From NCBI GenBank assembly GCA_947177415.1, contig CAMWUK010000026.1, forward strand, positions 1 to 40,935: a stretch of 40,935 nucleotides of DNA, read 5' to 3'. Made by a program: the position numbers and the translations under genes. Below, piece by piece: positions 32,714-40,138 of the stretch (the first letter of the stretch is position 1; each line of letters starts with the position of its first letter). The notes under the pieces are model-generated. The model was given only the letters and a program-made list of their open reading frames with translations. It ran no database searches and was not told the origin of the DNA. The DNA is from an uncultured Clostridiaceae bacterium. Lineage in GTDB: Bacteria > Bacillota > Clostridia > Lachnospirales > Lachnospiraceae.

Positions 32714-32768
32714 AATCTGCATAAAATGACATAATTTGTGTTTGGTATTATATCATTTTATGCAGATT
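32714..32768. promoter_or_regulatory. Perfect 16-bp inverted repeat in the typA-ssb intergenic region
   Basis: AATCTGCATAAAATGA and its exact complement, separated by 23 bp, between divergent genes. It resembles neither a terminator (no T run) nor the repeat families. A protein-binding or RNA stem role is possible. Bases 32569-32916 carry no gene. Confidence 0.5.
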
Positions 32769-32916
32769 ATACAATAATTTGTCGAAAGAATATTAAAAAA
32801 AGATGTTCTAATCTTTGGCATTTCGTCATATACTAGATAGTGAAAAAAGAATAAAGCACAGTTTTGGCATCCTTAGGGTGAATGAAACAAGAAAAAAGAG
32901 AGGAGTCGTACATTTT

Positions 32917-33579
32917 ATGACAGATAAAGTTTTTGATAATAACCAGGTAAGCGTAGCTGGTGAGGTAGTAAGCGGGTTTGAATTTAGCCATGAAGTATTT
33001 GGAGAGGGCTTTTACAGTCTACAGATTCGTGTGGGAAGATTGAGTGATTCTTTTGATGTAATTCCGTTAATGATTTCAGAAAGACTTATGGATGTTAAGA
33101 AGGATTATCAGGGTCAGTACATAGAAGTACTAGGACAATTCCGTTCTTATAACAGACATGAGGCAACTAGAAATCGTCTGGTATTGTCTGTTTTTGCCAG
33201 AGAAGTAAATGTGTGCGAAGAAGAAGATTCAAGTGTAAAACCAAATCATATTTATTTGGATGGATTCATTTGTAAGGCACCTGTATACCGAAAAACCCCT
33301 TTGGGTAGAGAAATTGCTGATTTACTTGTGGCTGTTAATCGTCCTTATGGAAAATCTGATTATATTCCATGTATTTGTTGGGGCAGAAATGCCAGATATG
33401 CAGAAAATTTTCAAGTAGGTGAGCATATCCAATTATGGGGAAGAATCCAGAGCCGTGAATACCAGAAGAAATTATCTGAGACAGAAGTAGAAAAGAGAGT
33501 CGCTTATGAAGTATCTGTAAGCAAGCTGGAATGTGTAGAAGAAAGAGAAACAGAAGTTGAAGAACCTACAATGGTGTAA
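32917..33579 (+). CDS. SSB-like protein with two OB folds
   Basis: About 220 aa. Residues ~8-100 and ~108-205 each look like an SSB/OB-fold domain. The second is clearest: HIYLDGFICKAPVYRKTPLG, then IADLLVAVNR, IPCICWGRNARYAENFQVGE and IQLWGRIQSREYQ, equivalent to the 'G.l..dPe.R.t..G..v..f.lAv.r....fi.c..wg..ae......kG..v...G.l..r.y' of SSB. The first is more diverged. Ends with an acidic tail without the SSB C-terminal DDDIPF. Start at 32917 follows AGAGGAG by 11 bp. Probably binds single-stranded DNA or assists primosome functions, separate from the housekeeping SSB. Confidence 0.8.
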   Translation: MTDKVFDNNQVSVAGEVVSGFEFSHEVFGEGFYSLQIRVGRLSDSFDVIPLMISERLMDVKKDYQGQYIEVLGQFRSYNRHEATRNRLVLSVFAREVNVCEEEDSSVKPNHIYLDGFICKAPVYRKTPLGREIADLLVAVNRPYGKSDYIPCICWGRNARYAENFQVGEHIQLWGRIQSREYQKKLSETEVEKRVAYEVSVSKLECVEERETEVEEPTMV

Positions 33580-33615
33580 GTATTTGCAAAAAAGTAGATT
33601 TTTTGTGTAAGATAT

Positions 33616-33623
33616 GCTATAAT
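33616..33623 (+). promoter_or_regulatory. Extended -10 promoter upstream of cobO
   Basis: TGCTATAAT with a weak -35. A short inverted repeat GTGATAA/TTATCAC follows at about 33636-33657 in the leader. No cobalamin-riboswitch core was found. Confidence 0.45.
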
Positions 33624-33676
33624 CAAACAGTCAATGTGATAAGCAGGGTGTTATCACAACTATCAAAGAAAGGATA

Positions 33677-33760
33677 ATGCAGACACAGAGATGGATAATG
33701 TTTGCTCTTTCTGCAACTATTATAATACATAGTTGCTGGAAGGTTTGGTGGGATGCATGA
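33677..33760 (+). CDS. 27-aa leader ORF overlapping the cobO start
   Basis: ATG with AAAGGAT just upstream. It encodes a Trp-rich, hydrophobic peptide (WIMFALSATIIIHSCWKVWW) and its TGA overlaps the cobO ATG as ATGA. This layout suggests translational coupling. It is too short to judge conservation from one sequence; it may simply be a fortuitous frame. Confidence 0.4.
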   Translation: MQTQRWIMFALSATIIIHSCWKVWWDA

Positions 33761-34263
33761 ACACAGAAATGCAGAAAGAAAAGATAGTGCAGATATATTA
33801 TGGCAAAGGAAAAGGAAAGACTACAGCTGCAATGGGACAGAGCCTCCGGGCCGCCAGTAAAGGACTCCATACCATTGTAATCCAGTTTCTAAAGGGAAAA
33901 GATTCAGAAGAATTTTCCTATATACAGAGACTGGAACCGGAAATTAAGCTTTTCCGTTTTGAAAAAGCAGAAGAATTTTACGGTGATCTGTCTGTAGAAG
34001 AGCAGAACGAAGAAAAGAGAAACATTCTTAACGGATTTAATTTTGCTAAGAAAGTATTAAAGGCTGGAGAATGCGATATGTTAGTTCTGGACGAGGTTTT
34101 AGGACTGGTGGATTTAGAGATTATTCAAATTGAAGATATCATTGATTTGATCAATATCCGGAATGATTACTATAAGCTGGTAATGACTGGTCAAAATTTG
34201 CCAGCAGAGCTTGAGGATTATGCGGATATGATATCTTTCATTGAACCTAAAAAAGGACTGTAA
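33757..34263 (+). CDS. cobO: Cob(I)yrinic acid a,c-diamide adenosyltransferase (CobO/BtuR)
   Basis: A 168-aa enzyme that transfers the adenosyl group of ATP to cobalt in corrinoids. Reversed P-loop-type IYYGKGKGKTTAAMGQSLRA (~11-30), IVIQFLKGK (~41-49), and LVLDEVLGLVDL (~108-119) are the family's conserved blocks. Start placed at ATG 33757, after GGTGGG; an upstream TTG would overlap the leader ORF. No other cobalamin genes are nearby. It likely serves corrinoid salvage. Confidence 0.92.
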   Translation: MNTEMQKEKIVQIYYGKGKGKTTAAMGQSLRAASKGLHTIVIQFLKGKDSEEFSYIQRLEPEIKLFRFEKAEEFYGDLSVEEQNEEKRNILNGFNFAKKVLKAGECDMLVLDEVLGLVDLEIIQIEDIIDLINIRNDYYKLVMTGQNLPAELEDYADMISFIEPKKGL

Positions 34264-34276
34264 CAAAAAAGGTCGT

Positions 34277-34320
34277 CAAAAGGGAGATGCTTCGTAAGAA
34301 GTAGTCTCCCTTTTGCTTTT
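34277..34320 (+). terminator. cobO terminator
   Basis: CAAAAGGGAGA / TCTCCCTTTTG with a small inner stem, followed by CTTTTA. Confidence 0.85.
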
Positions 34321-34380
34321 ACACTTACAATTTTTCCGTTTTAGCTATGGAAGATAGGAAGAAAATATAAGGAGAAAAAG

Positions 34381-35031
34381 ATGAACATAGAAAATAATAA
34401 AAAATCATGGATATTAGATATTATTATTATTTTATTCAGCACTATAGGGACAATATGGGAGATATGGGAAAACGGATGGGGAATGCTCTGCTATTATACA
34501 GTAGATAGCAATATTTTTATTACTATTTGTTGCTTTCTGGATATATTTTGGCAGACAAGCAGTCAGAAGAAAAAAGAAAGAGCCATTTGGATAAAAAACT
34601 TAAAATATATGGCAACTTGCTGTATGATGCTTACTTTTTTCGTAGTTGTGTTTATCCTTGCACCTATAGGAGGGGTAACAGGTTTGATTCAAATTTTAAC
34701 CGAAGGAGGATTATTGTTTCATCATACCTTGTGTCCCATTGCTGCCATTATCTCTTATTACAGGGTGGATTGTAAACAATTTAAGTTGAAAAAATATATG
34801 ACATATATAGGAATGGTGCCAACAGTGCTTTATGCTATAGTAGTATTAACTCTAAATATAAAAAAGAAAATTTATGGACCATATCCGTTTTTATATGTAT
34901 ATGAGCAAGATTTATGGGTTTCTGTAATGTGGATACTGGTTATTTTGGGTTTGGCTTATGCGATAGGTTGGGTTTTGTGGAAGGGTTGTTATCTGCTGAA
35001 AAAGAATGAATTAGAATGTTACTATTTTTAG
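34381..35031 (+). CDS. Pr6Pr-like six-TM membrane protein
   Basis: A 216-aa protein with about six hydrophobic segments (13-30, 38-55, 75-98, 105-125, 135-160, 178-205). The order 'CYYTVDSNIFITI', 'LTFFVVVFILAP', 'LLFHHTLCPIAAII' and 'YGPYPFLYVY' resembles the Pr6Pr / FAR-17a-like membrane family ('T..SN', 'HHl.P', 'YPYPFLD'). The conserved histidines (HH at ~115) lie within the membrane plane. Function unknown. AAGGAGAAAAAG site. Confidence 0.7.
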   Translation: MNIENNKKSWILDIIIILFSTIGTIWEIWENGWGMLCYYTVDSNIFITICCFLDIFWQTSSQKKKERAIWIKNLKYMATCCMMLTFFVVVFILAPIGGVTGLIQILTEGGLLFHHTLCPIAAIISYYRVDCKQFKLKKYMTYIGMVPTVLYAIVVLTLNIKKKIYGPYPFLYVYEQDLWVSVMWILVILGLAYAIGWVLWKGCYLLKKNELECYYF

Positions 35032-35090
35032 AATTGTAAAACCCAAAAGAATGGACTTATGTCAGATAATAGAAATGAAAACCCCTGAAA

Positions 35091-35141
35091 ACAGGGACTT
35101 CCGTCACATTAAGAGTGTGCGGGAGTCCTTGTTGGTTTTTT
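35091..35141 (+). terminator. Rho-independent terminator
   Basis: ACAGGGACTTCCG ... CGGGAGTCCTTGT stem with one mismatch, then GGTTTTTT. It ends the Pr6Pr-like gene and separates it from the minus-strand two-component genes. Confidence 0.8.
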
Positions 35142-35219
35142 GGGCAGTCCGAAAATTTGTGGTAGGCAGTGGGTGGGGGCATTTTAAATGAGATGCAGGA
35201 TATCAGCATGCCAAAAGAA

Positions 35220-36533
35220 TCACTTACCACCCCGAAGTATGACATTAGCACAGAATATGCCATCATCATAAAGGAACCGGCTGTACCCGCCATTCTTTTC
35301 TGCGATATGGCATACGGCCTGCAGCCCCACGCCGTCACCCTTTCTCTTTGAGGACTGGAACACGCCGTTTTTCTCTTCGATCTTCCCGTCATAGGCATTT
35401 TCCACCGACAATAACACCATATGGCTGGAATGCAAATGGGCTGATGCTTTGACCTGCCGCTTTTCAGGGGCGGTTCTTAAACTTGCTTCCAGTGCATTTT
35501 CAAGGAGATTGGACAGCACAGAACACAGGTCAGTCTCTGACACCGGAAGTTCACAGGGCAGGTCTAGTTTGAAGGCCAGAGGGATGCTATGTTTTCGGTA
35601 CAGCAGTATGAAATGGCCTGCCATGCTGTCCACAACTGTATTGTCGCACAGACCAAGCTCCACATCCGGGATGTTGCCCTGCACATCGGCGAGATATTTT
35701 TTCAGGCTTTCCCATTTCTCCTGTGTGGAGAGGTTCTGCAGGATATTGAGATGGTGGTGCATATCATGGCGTGCTTCACGGGTCTGTTCAATAGCAGTGC
35801 GAAGGCTGTTATATCGTGCCTGTTGCATGGATAGGAACTGGTTCTCACGGCGGAGGCGGTCATTGTGGTTCATGCTGGATGCCATGAGGTAGAAGAGTAC
35901 ATAAAACAAAAGGAGCAGGAACAGGAGCACAAAGCTGATAATGATGTATAGCTGCCGGAGCCGTCCTTGGTCTAAGATGCCCGGATTGTTGGGGATCATG
36001 GAAAGGTTCAATCCGATAAACAAAAGCGGCAGAATCCAAAATACATACCACGTATGTGCAAAGGCTTCTTCCTCTAAGAGTTTCCTTGCGGCATGGGTGG
36101 CGGGATGCCAGACGGCAGCCATAAGCATGCAGCATAGCAGAAACCAGAACAGAACCCCACGGAAGGAAAGGGGCGGGGCAGGCTCCCCCGGACTTAAGAT
36201 GGCATTTACCCCTATGGCGGTGCTGCCCAGACAGGAAAAGGTTCCGCATATAGAAAGAAAAACACTGATGGACTTCCAGCGTGTGATCTTAAGTGTATGG
36301 ACATAGAAAATTCCCATTATGGTTGTAACAGGAAAAAACAGCCAGACCGTCTGGATATGGCTAAGGAAGCTTACGGCTCCGCCTGCAAAACAGAGAAAAA
36401 ATGTCAGCAGAACTGTTACTATTGTCAGTTTTGCAGGGGACATCCGCAGGTGCTGTTTCATGGGCAGATAGGCGAGCAGCATACCAGGCAGGAGAATCAT
36501 AAGCTCCAGTGTGGGGCACACTAATTCCATCAT
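35220..36533 (-). CDS. Agr-type sensor histidine kinase (GHKL, HPK10-like)
   Basis: A 437-aa membrane kinase. About six to seven transmembrane segments over residues ~5-218, then a cytoplasmic helix with H256 in REARHDMHHHLNILQ (the 'RHD..NH' phospho-acceptor box of AgrC-like kinases) and a GHKL ATPase domain with N346 in LLENALEAS and GVGLQAV. There is no HAMP or PAS domain. Starts 2 bp after the regulator stop, with GGAAGGAGGG inside the end of that gene. Its GC content is visibly higher than most of the window. No agrB/agrD pair lies nearby, so the signal is unknown. Confidence 0.92.
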   Translation of the reverse strand: MMELVCPTLELMILLPGMLLAYLPMKQHLRMSPAKLTIVTVLLTFFLCFAGGAVSFLSHIQTVWLFFPVTTIMGIFYVHTLKITRWKSISVFLSICGTFSCLGSTAIGVNAILSPGEPAPPLSFRGVLFWFLLCCMLMAAVWHPATHAARKLLEEEAFAHTWYVFWILPLLFIGLNLSMIPNNPGILDQGRLRQLYIIISFVLLFLLLLFYVLFYLMASSMNHNDRLRRENQFLSMQQARYNSLRTAIEQTREARHDMHHHLNILQNLSTQEKWESLKKYLADVQGNIPDVELGLCDNTVVDSMAGHFILLYRKHSIPLAFKLDLPCELPVSETDLCSVLSNLLENALEASLRTAPEKRQVKASAHLHSSHMVLLSVENAYDGKIEEKNGVFQSSKRKGDGVGLQAVCHIAEKNGGYSRFLYDDGIFCANVILRGGK

Positions 36534-36535
36534 CT

Positions 36536-37249
36536 TTAAGCCCTCCTTCCAAATAAAAAGTCTCCGAAAGCCAGTCTTGCAGCTTTGGCAAGGCTACGGC
36601 TGACAGCAATTCTTTTTCCATTATTAAGGATAAAGTTCATATTATCAAAATCTTCGACATATTCCAAGTTGACAATGACACCCCGGCTGCACAGAAAGAA
36701 ACGCCCATCAGTAAGGCTGGCAGTAAATTCACGGAAGGTCTGGCGCGTTATGGTCTCCTGCCCGCCTGTCCTGTATATATGTATCCGGTGCTGGTAATGC
36801 TCAGCATACAGGATTTCCTGAAAGTGCAGCCGGACAATACCATCTGTGGTGTTTACCTCAATGTACCTATCCTCGGCAGGAAAGCGTTTTATGATCTCAT
36901 CAAATAGGGTAGACAGGTCTGAATCTGTGTACGGCTTTACCAGATAGTGGAAAGCCCGGACACGGAAGCCGTCAAGGGCATGGTCTGTGGAGGTGGTGGT
37001 AAAGACCAGCAGACAGTCCGTATCAAAGCGGCGTAGCATCTCAGCTGTATCCACGCCGTTTTCGTCTTTCATATAAATATCAAGGAATACCAGATCAAAC
37101 CGTTCTTTCCCAGCTGCGGAAAGGAAATCGGCACCAGAAGCAAAATCAAAGATCATAGTGTCAAGAGAAAGGCGGGCAAGCTGGGCATTAAGCCTTTCCC
37201 TTAAGTTTTCACGTTCTGACATAATATCATCTACAATGGCGATTCGCAC
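36536..37249 (-). CDS. LytTR-family response regulator
   Basis: A 237-aa AgrA/LytR-like regulator. Receiver domain ~1-120 with the acidic pair D7-D8, phospho-acceptor D57 (FLDIYM), T85-like FTTTS and K105 region (HYLVKPY). LytTR DNA-binding domain ~133-235 (RYIEVNTTDGIVRLHFQEIL, then YRTGGQETITRQTFREF and FFLCSRGVIVNLEYV). GTG start with AAAGGAGG 7 bp upstream. Encoded directly upstream of its kinase. LytTR proteins bind paired 9-bp direct repeats about 21 bp apart; similar paired boxes lie in the two duplicated promoters at 38071 and 40320. Confidence 0.93.
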   Translation of the reverse strand: MRIAIVDDIMSERENLRERLNAQLARLSLDTMIFDFASGADFLSAAGKERFDLVFLDIYMKDENGVDTAEMLRRFDTDCLLVFTTTSTDHALDGFRVRAFHYLVKPYTDSDLSTLFDEIIKRFPAEDRYIEVNTTDGIVRLHFQEILYAEHYQHRIHIYRTGGQETITRQTFREFTASLTDGRFFLCSRGVIVNLEYVEDFDNMNFILNNGKRIAVSRSLAKAARLAFGDFLFGRRA

Positions 37250-37427
37250 GGAAAAGCCTCCTTTATTTTGTAAAATAGTATCTATTGCTATATCATAGCA
37301 TAAAACTACAAAAAAAGCGAGGAATGCAAAAAAGTGAACAGTAACTATTCTGGCACTTTATGAATGAACCCGGCTGGACTCCTACTAACATGGTGATTGG
37401 ACAAGGGAAACAATATCATTGATTTTG
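37250..37427. other. Leader of the regulator gene and repeat remnant
   Basis: Holds the ribosome binding site and presumably the promoter of the regulator, a small palindrome TGCTATatcATAGCA, and a short GTGAACAGTAAC match to family A ends near 37335. No gene seen. Confidence 0.5.
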
Positions 37428-37456
37428 TTGAAATACAAAGAAATATGTGATATATT
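37428..37456 (+). promoter_or_regulatory. Promoter of type I toxin 1
   Basis: TTGAAA (37428-37433), 17-bp spacer, TATATT (37451-37456). It predicts a leader of about 60 nt. Confidence 0.7.
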
Positions 37457-37523
37457 AGGAACATAGCAACCGTGTACAGGGATGGTTAGCCTCTCATTTT
37501 ACATAAGATGGGAGGTGGTGCAT

Positions 37524-37610
37524 ATGAGTACATTTGAAAGTATTTATTTAATGCTTACATTTGCGACATTTATCATTGCACTGCTTGCCTACATAGACAA
37601 GCGGAAATAA
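37524..37610 (+). CDS. Type I toxin 1, 28-aa TxpA/holin-like peptide
   Basis: MSTFESIYLMLTFATFIIAL followed by LAYIDKRK. One transmembrane helix with a short polar start and a basic DKRK end, the pattern of the 'putative holin-like toxin' group related to TxpA/BsrG/Fst. Strong GGGAGGTGG site, 4 bp before ATG. Such toxins insert into the membrane and are held off by antisense RNA; a convergent antisense promoter is present here. In the mRNA, TGGTTAGCCTC (37483-37493) in the leader is complementary to GAGGCTAACCA (37666-37676), so a read-through message can close on itself. Confidence 0.82.
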   Translation: MSTFESIYLMLTFATFIIALLAYIDKRK

Positions 37611-37697
37611 AAAACACCTACCCTGCTACTTTAGCCGGTACAGGGTAGGTATTAAACCAAACCATGAGGCTAACCACTTTGTGGCGGTTGCTTCTTT
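37611..37697 (-). ncRNA. Antisense RNA antitoxin 1 (RatA-like position)
   Basis: Minus-strand promoter TTGAAA (37732-37727), 17-bp spacer, TATATT (37709-37704). The RNA would run left to a stem CACCTACCCTG/CAGGGTAGGT (37615-37650) followed by TTTTTT, ending at about 37611, just past the toxin stop codon. It overlaps the 3' part of the toxin message, as RatA does with txpA. Size about 85 nt. Predicted only from promoter, stem and geometry. Confidence 0.7.
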
Positions 37698-37788
37698 AGA
37701 TTTAATATAACACAGTTTTTAAGAATTTTCAAGAAAAACGTATCAGAAGATACAAATTTACGTATTTGAAGGAAGGGCATATTTTATA

Positions 37789-37815
37789 TTGAAATTTCAT
37801 GTACTTATATATAAT
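37789..37815 (+). promoter_or_regulatory. Promoter of antisense RNA 2
   Basis: TTGAAA (37789-37794) and TATAAT (37810-37815), with a short 15-bp spacer. Confidence 0.45.
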
Positions 37816-37821
37816 AAACTT

Positions 37822-37921
37822 AAGAAGAGTACCCACTCCTAAGTGGATGATCCCGAGAAATGGTTTATTTGTCCTTATGGACACCCGCCTATCCCGTTGG
37901 CAGACAGGATAGGCAATTTTT
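37822..37921 (+). ncRNA. Antisense RNA antitoxin 2
   Basis: Predicted plus-strand RNA with hairpins CCACTcctAAGTGG and TGTCCttaTGGACA, ending at stem GCCTATCC/GGATAGGC (37887-37914) followed by TTTTTA. It overlaps the end of toxin 2 on the other strand, mirroring module 1. Confidence 0.6.
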
Positions 37922-38036
37922 ATTTATTCTTGTCTCGCTTCTCGAGATACGCAAGAAACGTAATAACGAAGCCGCCAAAGGCTATCAGTAAACTGATAAT
38001 GCCGATGAAAATTATAATAATGTCTGCTGCTGTCAT
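37920..38036 (-). CDS. Type I toxin 2, 38-aa holin-like peptide
   Basis: MTAADIIIIFIGIISLLIAF, then GGFVITFLAYLEKRDKNK. One long transmembrane helix and a basic C-terminus; LAYLEKRDKNK lines up with LAYIDKRK of toxin 1, so the two are diverged members of one family. AGGA precedes the ATG by 9 bp. Divided from toxin 1 by its antisense gene; the modules point toward each other. Confidence 0.75.
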   Translation of the reverse strand: MTAADIIIIFIGIISLLIAFGGFVITFLAYLEKRDKNK

Positions 38037-38070
38037 TCTTTTATCCTATACTTTCAATCTAAATAGTTAC

Positions 38071-38197
38071 GGGAATTTATAAATATTTTATCAGGTTATT
38101 TGATTCAGATTGGATTTTAACAGTTGGGGACGAATTTTAACAATTCGTGCCATGCCTGTGGAAAAGATCTGAAAAACATGTATACTGAATTATATTA
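38071..38197 (+). promoter_or_regulatory. Duplicated 127-bp promoter P1 with paired LytTR-like boxes
   Basis: Same length and nearly the same sequence as 40320-40446, without an insertion or deletion. Two boxes, TTTTAACAGTTG (38115) and TTTTAACAATTC (38135), are 20 bp apart. The -10 TATACT is at 38181-38186 with no good -35, so an activator is likely needed. AgrA-type LytTR regulators bind ACAGTTA-like repeats with near-helical spacing in this position. The gene served is the 513-aa protein at 38509 behind a ~315-nt leader. Confidence 0.75.
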
Positions 38198-38209
38198 ATA
38201 TTGTATCAT

Positions 38210-38320
38210 TTACATTTCGCCAAATAACTTGTGTGAGTTGTCATCTGCCACATTGGCTTCACTTAACGATGCCACCACATCGCCTCGTTTAGCCGTCTTG
38301 TAGACGAAAAATTCGTTCAA
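38210..38320 (-). pseudogene. Possible gene remnant in the P1 leader
   Basis: Minus-strand frame reading NEFFVYKTAKRGDVVASLSE, then ANVADDNSHKLFGEM and stop. It has protein-like composition but only a TTG start, no ribosome binding site and a stop directly upstream. I do not recognise the source. Confidence 0.2.
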
Positions 38321-38372
38321 TGTTATTTAGCAGAAAATGAATGAGACAATACACTAGGAGGTGAATAAGTAG

Positions 38373-38396
38373 ATGCTGCCAAAAAAATATCCATAA
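38373..38396 (+). CDS. Tiny leader ORF with a possible frameshift at an A7 run
   Basis: AGGAGGTGA, a perfect ribosome binding site, is 8 bp before ATG. The frame stops after 7 codons (MLPKKYP). If the A7 run (38381-38387) were one base shorter, translation would continue through HKGGSGEVSCQRNYRKPG to VYGKTKAVIAM, a 36-aa basic peptide ending at 38481, 27 bp before the next gene. Either a decayed or slippage-controlled gene, or a short leader peptide. Confidence 0.4.
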   Translation: MLPKKYP

Positions 38397-38508
38397 AGGC
38401 GGCAGTGGTGAAGTGTCATGCCAGAGAAACTACCGAAAACCGGGTGTGTACGGCAAGACAAAAGCAGTTATAGCAATGTGATTTTTTATAGTAGAAAGGG
38501 GTAGGAAT

Positions 38509-40050
38509 ATGAGTATTTATGTTGGTCACAAAGATGTCAACCTCCAAGGTAAAGAGGATGTTTTTGAGTTAAAGTTCGGATTTGTACCGAGTGAGGTATT
38601 GATTGGATTTGACAAATTTAAATTTAGTTATGGTGATAAAACGGATCATCATGTAAAAGAACTTGGATTGAGCATTGCTTCCAACCTTGATGGTGAATTA
38701 TTAAAATGCACAGTGAAAGGTGTCCTTAGTGATGGTTCCAAACATAAAATGGAAACCGGGAATGTGAGGGTCAGTATCGTTGCTTATGCAGATGAATCTA
38801 CAGAAGATGCGGTGCCTGTGTCTGCACTGCAGAGTTTTAATTTAAAGTTTTCGGGTGATGACCATCATATTGGCAGATATGCCGTAAGTAAAAACGGAAG
38901 TTTTATGGAAGATGGTTCAGGACACCAGGCAGACTGCAGTTATAGTATGAGCTCGGTAACGCTGATTCCACATGCAGCGATTGAAAAAATGAAATCTGAA
39001 AATGTCCATTTCATCAGCCGCTTTGGCATGGGGATGTACAATGGAGATCACCATATTTCCCATACCGGTATTGAGATTAACAGAAATGGAGATAAGATTA
39101 CATATGATATGTCAGATAAACAAGGAAATCATGCAGAATGCAATTTTTGCAAGTTTGATGTAGCAGATAATGGAGAAGACACATTCTTTGATAAAATCCT
39201 AAAACTGGATATTAAAGGTAAAGAAAAAACAATTGCAGGAAATGCTGATGTTCCTAATATTGTGGAGTCTCATATACAAGGGGTCGTTAAATACGAAAAT
39301 TATTATATTATGTCCCATAATAATAAGGGGTATTCAAAAGGTGTTTTTGTTGTATCAGATGGAGATAAAAAATATGAACAGTTTGACTCGTATGATGAGC
39401 ATTATAACCATCCCGGCGGAATGCAGAGGTATGAAAGCTATATGCTTGTGGGCGTGGAAGATTCCTCCCATAAGAAATCGTATATCAGATTATACAATCT
39501 GTCATGTATGAGCTTGGATAAATTACCCCGGATGGAAGAGAGCTTTGCAATCGAACGCAGCAGCACGGGAACCTGTGCCCTTGGAATATGCAAATTAAAG
39601 GATCAATATATCATTGCTGCCTATGCTCCACATGGTAACACTGCAAGTATTGATTTCTATACTGCTTCTGCTGATAAGGAACTTCCCCAAGCCGCATTCA
39701 CTCAATTATGCAGTATCAAAACGGGACATAATTCTTATCAGAACATTGCATTGCATGCAGAGCAGGATGGTACAATGTATTTAGTAGGATTCCGTTCTGA
39801 GAATCCTCTAAATGAATTTGATTATATAGACCTGTTTGAAGCAGAAATGAAAAGTAATACTGTTGAACTCCGGGCAATATATACACGTCATCTATATACA
39901 AAACATGGCAGCACGCTCGGAACCGCCGGGGTTCACTTCCGATGGGGTGCAGGTTTGGAAATGGATGGCAATGGAAACATTATGTTATTGGCAACGCAGA
40001 GAAACTTCGTTGGATGCAAAACCACTATAAACGAGTTTCGGGAGGCATAG
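38509..40050 (+). CDS. Unrecognised 513-aa protein with three DHH motifs and a propeller-like C-terminal half
   Basis: No signal peptide and no transmembrane segment. The N-terminal ~240 residues look like beta-sandwich material (VFELKFGFVPSEVLIGFDKF, and VHFISRFGMGMYNGDHHISH), faintly like H-type lectin modules, with an Asp-His-His motif repeated at 46-48, 118-120 and 180-182. Residues ~245-510 contain recurring short strands (YIRLYNLSCM, DQYIIAAYAPHGN, GTMYLVGFRSEN, GNIMLLATQRN) as in a beta propeller. AAAGGGG site. It is preceded by promoter P1 and followed by a strong terminator after one small ORF. I do not recognise the family. Metal or glycan binding through the His pairs is only a possibility. 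Confidence 0.75.
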   Translation: MSIYVGHKDVNLQGKEDVFELKFGFVPSEVLIGFDKFKFSYGDKTDHHVKELGLSIASNLDGELLKCTVKGVLSDGSKHKMETGNVRVSIVAYADESTEDAVPVSALQSFNLKFSGDDHHIGRYAVSKNGSFMEDGSGHQADCSYSMSSVTLIPHAAIEKMKSENVHFISRFGMGMYNGDHHISHTGIEINRNGDKITYDMSDKQGNHAECNFCKFDVADNGEDTFFDKILKLDIKGKEKTIAGNADVPNIVESHIQGVVKYENYYIMSHNNKGYSKGVFVVSDGDKKYEQFDSYDEHYNHPGGMQRYESYMLVGVEDSSHKKSYIRLYNLSCMSLDKLPRMEESFAIERSSTGTCALGICKLKDQYIIAAYAPHGNTASIDFYTASADKELPQAAFTQLCSIKTGHNSYQNIALHAEQDGTMYLVGFRSENPLNEFDYIDLFEAEMKSNTVELRAIYTRHLYTKHGSTLGTAGVHFRWGAGLEMDGNGNIMLLATQRNFVGCKTTINEFREA

Positions 40051-40138
40051 GATTTTAGAGCACAAAGATTAATAAAAGTATTGATTTTACAAGGCTTACG
40101 CCAGTCTGTCAAGTTGCAGGCTTAGAGGAGAATATAAT

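Noticed and set aside
33580-33756. Cobalamin riboswitch upstream of cobO
   Set aside because: No B12-box-like segment or multi-stem core could be found in the roughly 175-bp leader.
37524-37610. AgrD-like autoinducer peptide gene next to the two-component system
   Set aside because: The peptide has no Cys/Ser-containing thiolactone segment or acidic recognition tail, and no agrB is present. The single helix with a DKRK end and the antisense promoter fit a type I toxin.
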